Of a stretch of DNA of 64,000 bases, positions 54,942-62,176 are shown piece by piece. This DNA is from Ga0077527 sp964433345 (lineage in GTDB: Bacteria > Pseudomonadota > Gammaproteobacteria > Burkholderiales > SG8-41). Under the pieces are notes generated by a model. The model had not been told where the DNA came from, did no database searches, and saw nothing but the letters and a program-made list of their open reading frames with translations. The position numbers were made by a program, and so were the translations under genes. The DNA lies in NCBI GenBank assembly GCA_964433345.1, contig CAYSQJ010000004.1, forward strand, positions 186,001 to 250,000, read 5' to 3'. The first letter of the stretch is position 1. Each line of letters starts with the position of its first letter.

Positions 54942-56578
54942 AATTTTTCGCCAGGCACAGGGGTGATATTTTTGGCGGGCTAACTGCCGCCATCGTGGCG
55001 CTGCCGCTGCCGCTGGCGCTGGCCTTCGGTGTCGCTTCCGGCGCCGGTGCGCTGGCGGGATTGTGGGGCGCCATCCTGACCGGTTTTTTTGCCGCGGTGT
55101 TTGGCGGCACGCGCCACCAGGTTTCGGGGCCCACCGGGCCGATGACGGTGGTGATGGCCCTGATCCTCACCGAACTCGGCGGCAACCTCGCGATGGCATT
55201 CACGGCGGTGATGCTCGCCGGGGCCTTCCAGATCCTGTTCGGCCTGCTCCGCTTCGGTCATTACATCAAGCTGGTGCCGCAACCGGTGGTGTCCGGGTTC
55301 ATGACCGGGATCGGCGTGATCATCATCATCCTGCAGTTTGCCCATGCGCTGGGCCACCAGCCGCCGCCTGGCGAGGTGGTGGAGAAACTGGCGGCATTGC
55401 CGCCGATGCTGGCCGCCCCGGTTTATCCCGCACTGGCGCTGTGCGGACTTTGCCTCGCAATCATGACGTTCACACCCCAGCGCGTGGCGGCCGTGCTGCC
55501 GCCACCGCTGATTGCCATTGTTGCCGGCACAGTCGTGGCAATCCTGTTCCTGCCCGGGGTGCCGAAGATCGGCGAGATCCCGACCGGATTGCCGCAGGTC
55601 ACCGTGCCGGAAATGACGCTCGCGGATCTGCACATAGTCCTGCGTTATGCGCTGATCCTGGCCTTTCTTGGTGCGATCGACTCGCTGCTGACTTCGCTGA
55701 TTGCCGACAGCGTGACCCGGACCCGCCACGACTCGAACCGGGAACTGGTCGGGCAGGGCATCGGCAACATCGCCGCCGGCCTTTTCGGGGGCATCGCCGG
55801 TGCCGGAGCAACGATGCGCACGCTGGTCAATATCCGTGCCGGTGCGACTTCCCGGCTGGCCGGCGCGATACATGCGCTGGTGCTGCTGGCGGTGGTTCTC
55901 GGATTCGGCACTGTGGCGAGTCATGTCCCTTTCGCGGTGCTAGCAGGCATCCTGCTCAAGGTCGGCTACGACATCGTCGACTGGCAGTGCCTGAAGCGCC
56001 TGCGCCACTCGCCGCGCGGCGATCTGGCGGTGATGTTCGTCACCCTGGGTGCCACGGTGTTCATCGACCTGATGACGGCAGTGGCCGTGGGCGTGGTGAT
56101 GGCTGCGCTGATCTTCGTGGCGCGGACTGCCGAGGTGCAGACCGGCAGCGCGCGCATTTCCCGCAGTTCCGCAGAGGCCGCCGGCCTCGGCCCCGAGGAG
56201 GCTTCGATACTCGACGCCGGCGGTGGCCGCATCGTGCTGTTCCATGTCGAGGGGCCGCTGAGTTTTGCCTCGGCCCGCGACCTGTCGCGGCTGATGCAGT
56301 CTTCGGAAGCCCGTGATGCGCTGGTCATCGACCTCTCCGACGTGCCCTTCATCGACACCAGCGCATCAATGGCCCTGGAGGAGGTGATCATTGATGCGCG
56401 CGGCAGCAACGACACGGTCATACTTTGCGGCATGCGCGAGCTGGTGCGCAGGGCCGTGGAGCGCGCCGGGGTGCTGCGCCTGCTCGACGCGCGGCAGGTG
56501 GCTGCGACGCGCCTGCAGGGATTGCAGGCCGCGCGCGATTTTGTCGAAGGCAACGGCCGGTCCGCCGCTCCCGGTTAG
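54938..56578 (+). CDS. SulP-family anion transporter with STAS domain
   Basis: The 546-residue protein has the SulP membrane core (GGLTAAIVALPLPLALAFGV, QVSGPTGPMTVVMALILTEL, LAFLGAIDSLLTSLIADSVT) and a C-terminal STAS domain (from about residue 430: LFHVEGPLSFASARDLSRLM, LVIDLSDVPFIDTSASMALE). SulP carriers move sulfate, bicarbonate or other anions. The start overlaps a possible micro-ORF. Its stop overlaps that of the second, convergent SulP gene by TTAG. Confidence 0.92.
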   Translation: MKFFARHRGDIFGGLTAAIVALPLPLALAFGVASGAGALAGLWGAILTGFFAAVFGGTRHQVSGPTGPMTVVMALILTELGGNLAMAFTAVMLAGAFQILFGLLRFGHYIKLVPQPVVSGFMTGIGVIIIILQFAHALGHQPPPGEVVEKLAALPPMLAAPVYPALALCGLCLAIMTFTPQRVAAVLPPPLIAIVAGTVVAILFLPGVPKIGEIPTGLPQVTVPEMTLADLHIVLRYALILAFLGAIDSLLTSLIADSVTRTRHDSNRELVGQGIGNIAAGLFGGIAGAGATMRTLVNIRAGATSRLAGAIHALVLLAVVLGFGTVASHVPFAVLAGILLKVGYDIVDWQCLKRLRHSPRGDLAVMFVTLGATVFIDLMTAVAVGVVMAALIFVARTAEVQTGSARISRSSAEAAGLGPEEASILDAGGGRIVLFHVEGPLSFASARDLSRLMQSSEARDALVIDLSDVPFIDTSASMALEEVIIDARGSNDTVILCGMRELVRRAVERAGVLRLLDARQVAATRLQGLQAARDFVEGNGRSAAPG

Positions 56579-58212
56579 CGGCCGTTAAGGGTCGCGAGAT
56601 CGCGGGCGTGGATGACGCCGGCCGCGCGGTGCGGAAACAGCTTGTCCGCGCCCAGTCTTTCCGCGAATCCGGAACGCCTGAACAGTGACGCAGGCTGGGT
56701 GCCGGCCCCGGTGACGATCAACGATTTTCCGTTCTTGACCAGCTTGCGGCGCAGGGACTCGAGGATGTCAAGTCCGGTGGTGTCGACATTGATGGTTTTC
56801 TGCATGTCCAGCACAAGTACCCGGCAGGGGTCTCCGGGGTCGGCCCTTGCGAGCAGGGGCTCCAGTTTGTTGGCCGAGCCGAAGAACAGTGAGCCGAACA
56901 TTTCGTAGCAGCGCACCCGATCGCCGGCGACGGTATCCGGGCCGTCGTCGACTATGCCGGTCAACGAGGAGATCCGGGTGATGAACAGAAGCGCGGCCAT
57001 CACCAGGCCGACTTCCACGGCCACCACCAGGTCGAAAACCACGGTCAGCACGAAGGTTGCGAGCAGAACCGCACGGTAGTTCATTGTGTAGCGGCGCATT
57101 TCGCGGAAGTCGCCCCATTCACCCATTTTCCAGGCGACGACGACGAGGATCGCCGACAGCGCGGCCAGCGGCACGTGCTTGGCGAGCGGTGCGGCGACCA
57201 GGATCACCCCCAGCAGCGTGGCTGCATGCACGATGCCCGAGACCGGACCGTAGGCCCCCATGCGCACATTGGTGCTGGTGCGGGCGATGGCGCCGGTGGC
57301 GCAGAAGCCGCCGAACAGGGGCGCGGCGATGTTGGCCAGGCCCTGGGCGACCAGTTCCTGGTTGGGATCGTGGCGGTCGTCGATCATGTTGTCGGCGACA
57401 GTGGCGGAGAGCAGGGACTCGATTGCGCCGAGCAGCGCGATGGCGATCGCCGGCGCAATCAGGTGGCGTATGGTTTCGAGCGTGAGTTCCGGGAAGGCGA
57501 AGGACGGCAGCGTCTGCGGAATGCCGCCGAACTTGGAGCCAATGGTTTCCACCGGCAGGTTGAGCAGCGCCGCGGCCAGGGTGCCGAAAACCAGGGCGAC
57601 GATGGGGCTGGGCACCAGGCTCCAGCGCTTCGGCCAGAACACGATCAGCAGCAGGCAGGCGATGCTGAGCCCTACGGTGGTCCAGTTGATGGTTTTCAAT
57701 GCGGCCCAAAGCACGGCAATCTGCGCGAAAAACTCCGCCGGCAGCTGGCTGGTCTGCAGGCCGAAGAAGTCCTTGACCTGCGACAGCAGGATCAGCACTG
57801 CAATGCCCTTGGTGAAACCGCTGATCACCGATACCGGGATGAAACGGATCCAGCTGCCCATCCGCAGCAGGCCCATCGCCAGCAGCATCACGCCGGCCAT
57901 CAGCGTGCAGATCAGCAGATTGGCAACGCCGTACTGGACGACGATGCCGTAGACGATGACGATGAAGGCGCCGGTGGGTCCGCCGATCTGCACCCGTGAG
58001 CCGCCGAAGGCGGAGATGATGAAGCCGGCGATGATCGCGGTGTAGATGCCGGATTCCGGCGTCATGCCGGAGGCGATGGCAAAGGCGATGGCCAGCGGCA
58101 AAGCCAGGATACCGACGGTGATGCCGGCCAGCACATCGGCGCGCAGGCGCGCGGCATCGTATTCACCAATGACTTCGAGCAGGCGCGGGCGGAAACGGGG
58201 CAGAGCAGGCAT
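56575..58212 (-). CDS. SulP-family anion transporter with STAS domain
   Basis: The 545-residue paralogue of its convergent neighbour has the core LAGITVGILALPLAIAFAIA, QIGGPTGAFIVIVYGIVVQY and ALLGAIESLLSATVADNMID, then a STAS domain with VLVLDMQKTINVDTTGLDIL. The sequences differ enough that recent duplication is unlikely. It is the last gene of a leftward run that begins at or upstream of metG. The anion is probably sulfate or bicarbonate, which sequence alone does not settle. Confidence 0.92.
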   Translation of the reverse strand: MPALPRFRPRLLEVIGEYDAARLRADVLAGITVGILALPLAIAFAIASGMTPESGIYTAIIAGFIISAFGGSRVQIGGPTGAFIVIVYGIVVQYGVANLLICTLMAGVMLLAMGLLRMGSWIRFIPVSVISGFTKGIAVLILLSQVKDFFGLQTSQLPAEFFAQIAVLWAALKTINWTTVGLSIACLLLIVFWPKRWSLVPSPIVALVFGTLAAALLNLPVETIGSKFGGIPQTLPSFAFPELTLETIRHLIAPAIAIALLGAIESLLSATVADNMIDDRHDPNQELVAQGLANIAAPLFGGFCATGAIARTSTNVRMGAYGPVSGIVHAATLLGVILVAAPLAKHVPLAALSAILVVVAWKMGEWGDFREMRRYTMNYRAVLLATFVLTVVFDLVVAVEVGLVMAALLFITRISSLTGIVDDGPDTVAGDRVRCYEMFGSLFFGSANKLEPLLARADPGDPCRVLVLDMQKTINVDTTGLDILESLRRKLVKNGKSLIVTGAGTQPASLFRRSGFAERLGADKLFPHRAAGVIHARDLATLNGR

Positions 58213-58235
58213 TTAGGGCGGTGAATGGCGCCGCT

Positions 58236-59345
58236 TCAGTTCGTGCGGAACTTGCGGATCATGTCCTCGTCGAGTTCGATGCCGAAGCCGGGGCCTGCGG
58301 CAACCGGCATCATGCCATCACGCACCGGCGGGCGGTTGATCCACATCAACTGCCATACCGGATCGCGCGCCGGGTCGGCAAAGCATTCAGCATAAGTGCC
58401 GTGCGGTACTGCGGTCAGCAGGTGGCTGGCGATCTGCGCTTCCTCGTGGTGTGCCATCGCCACGCCCGCGGCATGGCACAGCCCGGCGGCGCGCAGCCAG
58501 TCGGTGACGCCGCCGCCCTCGGAGGCATCGTAGTTGACGAGGTCTACCGCATGCGCGTCGACCAGGCGGCGGATCGCATGGCTGGTGATTTCGCTCTGTC
58601 CCGCGGTGACCGGCATCGCGATTGCCCGGCGCACCCGCGCCATCTGCGCCGCGTCGTCGTACCAGTGGCAGGGTTCCTCGAACCAGCGGATGTCGTGGGC
58701 TTCGACCAGCCGTGCAAAACGGATGGCGTCCTCCGCGGTCCAGCCGCGGTTGGCGTCGACGCAGAGTATGAAATCCCCGCCTGCGGCCTTGCGTGCCACG
58801 GCAACGCGCTCCGCATCCTCCTCCGGCGACAGGCCGCCGACCTTGAACTTGCAGCCGGCCATGCCGGCTTCGCGGTAGGATTCGATTTCACGGCCGATGT
58901 CGGCGTGGGTCTTGCCCGGCATGTAATAACCGCCGATGGAAATGATCGGCAGTTCAGTCCGGTGGCCGCCGAGCAGTTCGCGCACGCTTTTGCCCAGCGC
59001 GCGGCCGGTGAGGTCCCAGATTGCGCAGTCGACGCAGGCAATCGCCTCGAGCAGCAGCTTGCGGTCAGCGGCGGTATGCGTCAGCGCAAACATGCGCTGC
59101 CAGGCGAGCTCCCGCTGGTATATATTTAAACCATTGATTTTATTGAATAATTCGTTTTCTATCAGCTGCGCGATGTGGAGACTGTGGGCACGGTTGTCGC
59201 CGTTGTAGACATTGCTCACCAGTCCGTCATCGGTGCGCAGCCGGGTGATCACCGTCGAGCGCTTGAGTACGTTGTAGGTGGAGCCGCCGAAATTCTTCGC
59301 CAGCGGAATGTCGACTGCGATGGCTTCCACGGAAGTGATGCGCAT
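58236..59345 (-). CDS. Enolase-superfamily enzyme (mandelate racemase/muconate lactonizing type)
   Basis: The 369-residue protein has the MR/MLE barrel residues: GCKFKVGG with a KxK-type base, metal ligands in FILCVDANRGW, WFEEPCHW and TAGQSEITS, then NYDASEGGGVTDW and the His/Glu pair in MAHHEEAQI. This layout fits a sugar-acid or mandelate-type dehydratase/racemase. A patch at 59117-59165 (encoding ENELFNKINGLNIYQ) uses AT-rich codons unlike the rest. It starts 9 nt after the kinase gene, an odd neighbour for a catabolic enzyme. Confidence 0.88.
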   Translation of the reverse strand: MRITSVEAIAVDIPLAKNFGGSTYNVLKRSTVITRLRTDDGLVSNVYNGDNRAHSLHIAQLIENELFNKINGLNIYQRELAWQRMFALTHTAADRKLLLEAIACVDCAIWDLTGRALGKSVRELLGGHRTELPIISIGGYYMPGKTHADIGREIESYREAGMAGCKFKVGGLSPEEDAERVAVARKAAGGDFILCVDANRGWTAEDAIRFARLVEAHDIRWFEEPCHWYDDAAQMARVRRAIAMPVTAGQSEITSHAIRRLVDAHAVDLVNYDASEGGGVTDWLRAAGLCHAAGVAMAHHEEAQIASHLLTAVPHGTYAECFADPARDPVWQLMWINRPPVRDGMMPVAAGPGFGIELDEDMIRKFRTN

Positions 59346-59354
59346 GGTGCTCCT

Positions 59355-60593
59355 TCAGGCCAGTACGATGAGGGCGCCGATGACCAGCGCGCAGCCGGTG
59401 GCACCCAGGAAAATGCGGCGGTCGCGTTTCGACCAGGGCGGTGAATGCATGACCGTGGTCGCCCCCCAGTTGCGTTCCGATTCGTCCTCGGCGTTGAGGA
59501 TCGCGGCGTCGATGGCATGGCGGCTGACGCCCAGATCGGCGGCGAAGCTGCCGGGATCGGTGATGGCGCCGGTTTTTGCGGCGAGCCGCATCGTCGCCGC
59601 CATCGAGTCGAATTCCCGCGCGAGGCCGCGGGTGGGTGGTGCCTCGGCAGCGGGTGCGGGGCTGGCATCGCCGGCGCGCGACGATGGCAGCGTGTCCATG
59701 AACAGGTCCGCCGTTGATTCCGGAGCCATCTGCGGCACTGCAGCCTGCGGTGGCGGGATTGCGGAGGAGAGCCCCTGCGCGCGGCAGCCACGCAGGTCGG
59801 CGGCAAGTTCGGCGATATTTGCGTAGCGGTCTTCCGCGGACTTGGCGAGCGCCTTGGCGATGATCAGGTCGAGCATCGGCGGCAGCGCCGGGTTGACCGA
59901 GCTCGGCGGCGGCGGCGTGAAATTGACGATCTGGAACATCAGTGAATTGACGTCGACGCCGTTGAAGGGCGTCTGTCCGGCGACCATTTCGTAGATGATC
60001 ACGCCCAGCGAGAAAATGTCGGCGCGTCCGTCGGAGCGCTTGCCCAGCACCTGTTCGGGCGACAGGTAGCGCGGCGAGCCGAGCACGACGCCCGTCTGCG
60101 TACGCACATCGGCGGTGCGCATGCGCGCGATGCCGAAGTCGGTGATTTTCACCCGGCCGTCGCGCAGGATCATGATGTTCGCCGGCTTGATGTCGCGGTG
60201 GACGACGCCGTGCTCGTGGGCGTAGGCCAGTCCGTCGGCGACCTGTGCGGCAATGTCCAGCGCGCGGTCGGGGGCGAGTTCGCGGCCGATGATCAGGTCG
60301 CGCAGCTCGCGGCCCTCGAGGAATTCCATCGCCATGTAGGCGAGGTCACCGCTGCGACCGATGTCGTGGATGATGACGATGTTGGGGTGGTTCAGGCCGC
60401 CGGCGGCGCGGGCTTCGATGGTGAAGCGTTTTTCATAGTGCTCCATCTCGCCCGGATCGAGCGCCATGTTGATGGTCTTGATCGCCACCGTACGCTCGAG
60501 CATCGGATCAACCGCGCGATAGACCACGCCCATTGCACCGCGGCCGATTTCCGCGGTGACGTCGTAGCGTCCGATCCTGGCGGGCTGGTCCAC
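59355..60593 (-). CDS. Membrane-anchored serine/threonine protein kinase (PknB-like)
   Basis: The 412-residue protein has a complete Hanks kinase domain (residues about 8-265): IGRGAMGVVYRAVDP, TVAIKTI (ATP-anchoring Lys), VVHRDIKPANIMIL (catalytic loop), ITDFGIARM and SPRYLSPEQVLG. A Pro/Ala-rich linker (about 275-385) leads to a single C-terminal transmembrane helix (LGATGCALVIGALIVLA) with no extracellular sensor. It lies 15 nt after a TPR lipoprotein gene and close to an adenylate cyclase gene, so it probably belongs to one signalling unit. Confidence 0.93.
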   Translation of the reverse strand: MDQPARIGRYDVTAEIGRGAMGVVYRAVDPMLERTVAIKTINMALDPGEMEHYEKRFTIEARAAGGLNHPNIVIIHDIGRSGDLAYMAMEFLEGRELRDLIIGRELAPDRALDIAAQVADGLAYAHEHGVVHRDIKPANIMILRDGRVKITDFGIARMRTADVRTQTGVVLGSPRYLSPEQVLGKRSDGRADIFSLGVIIYEMVAGQTPFNGVDVNSLMFQIVNFTPPPPSSVNPALPPMLDLIIAKALAKSAEDRYANIAELAADLRGCRAQGLSSAIPPPQAAVPQMAPESTADLFMDTLPSSRAGDASPAPAAEAPPTRGLAREFDSMAATMRLAAKTGAITDPGSFAADLGVSRHAIDAAILNAEDESERNWGATTVMHSPPWSKRDRRIFLGATGCALVIGALIVLA

Positions 60594-60608
60594 TGTGTAC
60601 TGCCGGGC

Positions 60609-61037
60609 TCAGCGGCCGCGGGCGACGCTGCGGTAAACCGGGCCCCAGGTCGGGTGGCCGGCTTCCGCGGCGGTCAGCGCGAACCTGGGATCGGCGCTGA
60701 AGGCGTTGTTGAATTCCTGGCGGCACTGCGCGATGCGGTCGGTGACGCAGTAGATGAAGGCGAGGTACTTGTAGGCCTGCGCCTGGTCACTGCGCGAGTC
60801 GAGGCCGGTGGCCAGCGCCGACTGCAGCGAACGCTGCGCCTGGGCGTAGTTGCCGTCCTCGTACTGGCTGATGCCGGCCTTCAGGCGGGTTTCCGCGCTC
60901 GGCAGCTGGGTCTCCTGCGCCTTCGCGCGTTCCTTGTCGAAATCGAGCGCGTCGGTGACGCTCTTGACGCCCTTCTGCACCGTTTCGCAACCGGCGAGCA
61001 AGGGCACGAGCAGCAGCAGGATGTGGAGCGGACGCAT
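60609..61037 (-). CDS. TPR-containing lipoprotein (TssQ-like)
   Basis: The 142-residue product has a lipoprotein signal (LHILLLLVPLLAGC). One or two TPR-like units follow (LKAGISQYEDGNYAQAQRSL, AYKYLAFIYCVTDRIAQCRQ, EFNNAFSADPRF). It resembles small TssQ-type lipoproteins annotated near type VI secretion genes in betaproteobacteria, but no secretion genes are present here. It sits between cyclase and kinase genes with 8- and 15-nt gaps, suggesting an envelope partner in the same signalling unit. Confidence 0.75.
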   Translation of the reverse strand: MRPLHILLLLVPLLAGCETVQKGVKSVTDALDFDKERAKAQETQLPSAETRLKAGISQYEDGNYAQAQRSLQSALATGLDSRSDQAQAYKYLAFIYCVTDRIAQCRQEFNNAFSADPRFALTAAEAGHPTWGPVYRSVARGR

Positions 61038-61045
61038 GGACTCTC

Positions 61046-62143
61046 CTAACGGAACCGATGCCGGATTCTAATCTCTTCGCCGGACCGGACTTCCACCACC
61101 TGCAGGTAGGAGGCAAAGCCCGGATTGCGGACTTCGACCTTGTAGATGCCGGGCTTCAGCGCAATGTCGCGCAGTGGCGGTGACACGCCGTACTTGTTGC
61201 CGTTGATCAGGATCTCGCCCCAGGGCAGCACCGCCAGGCGCAGGGTGCCGGTGGCAGCCTCGGCTTCGGCAGGGGGGGGCTTTTTCGCCGGACGCGGCGG
61301 TTCCGCGGGTCGGGCTTCCACCACTGGCGCGGCAGGCTTTCCGGCAGCCGGTGGCGGTGCCGGCAGGGGACGCGGCATGATGACCGTCGCTTCGGCGAGT
61401 TCCGCCTGTTTTTTATCCCGGACCTCGATGCCCTTGAGCACAAGTCTCAGGGCGAGGGCTGCGAGCAGGATCAGCGCCACCGTGAGCGCCGTCGCCAGCG
61501 GCGGGCGGCGCATGACCTGGGCGCGGGCGACATGTGCGGCATGGGTGACCCGGTCGAGAGCCGCTGCGGCATGCGTGGCTGCCGCTCCGGGCAGGTGCCG
61601 CGGCGCACGTTGCGGTACCGGCGCGTCGCCCAGCGCATAGACCTCGTGCTCCCGCACGTGCTTGTCGGTGCGCGAGCCCTCGAAGGCGAACAGCAGCGCG
61701 TAGTCCGGCGACAGCGCGGAAACCACTTCGTAGTAGGAGCGCGAAACGAACACCTGGTTGACCCCGGCGAAGCTCATGATGCGCTGGGCGACGTTGATCC
61801 CGTCACCGATGATGTTGGGCTGGCCGTTGATGTCGCGCACCAAGCGCACCGGACCGAGGTTGATGCCGGTGCGCAGCTGCAGCGTGTCGTCGCCGCGCAG
61901 CGCGTCGCGCAGCGCGAGGCCGAGGAACAGCGCGTCTTCCGGGTCGCCGAGAAAACTGATCGCCGCGCCGTCGCCGGTGTCGAGGATGATGCGGTCCTTG
62001 GCCGGCACGTCGGCAAGCGCGCGCGCGAGCAGGGCATTGAAATGCTCCTTTATCCTCAGCTGCTCGGCCACCGACTTCTTCGAATACTCGACGATGTCGA
62101 TGAAGACGACGCTGCAGATGAAGGTGCGGTTGCCGTTGCTCAT
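61046..62143 (-). CDS. Class III adenylate/guanylate cyclase with transmembrane and PEGA domains
   Basis: The 365-residue protein has an N-terminal cyclase domain: SVVFIDIVEYSKKS and ILDTGDGAAISFLG carry the two metal Asp residues, and IIGDGINVAQRIMSF carries the transition-state Asn and Arg. A transmembrane helix (LATALTVALILLAALALRLV) near residue 220, a Pro-rich linker, and a C-terminal PEGA domain (LPWGEILINGNKYGVSPPLR) follow. The catalytic set looks complete, so cAMP production is expected. It starts 33 nt after metG and leads the cyclase-lipoprotein-kinase run. Confidence 0.9.
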   Translation of the reverse strand: MSNGNRTFICSVVFIDIVEYSKKSVAEQLRIKEHFNALLARALADVPAKDRIILDTGDGAAISFLGDPEDALFLGLALRDALRGDDTLQLRTGINLGPVRLVRDINGQPNIIGDGINVAQRIMSFAGVNQVFVSRSYYEVVSALSPDYALLFAFEGSRTDKHVREHEVYALGDAPVPQRAPRHLPGAAATHAAAALDRVTHAAHVARAQVMRRPPLATALTVALILLAALALRLVLKGIEVRDKKQAELAEATVIMPRPLPAPPPAAGKPAAPVVEARPAEPPRPAKKPPPAEAEAATGTLRLAVLPWGEILINGNKYGVSPPLRDIALKPGIYKVEVRNPGFASYLQVVEVRSGEEIRIRHRFR

Positions 62144-62176
62144 GGCGGGCGCCCGGTCGCGCGGTCTCTCGCGGCC

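Noticed and set aside
60609..61037. Evidence for a type VI secretion locus from the TssQ-like lipoprotein
   Set aside because: No Tss, Hcp, VgrG or ClpV genes are in the window; the similarity is limited to a small TPR lipoprotein.
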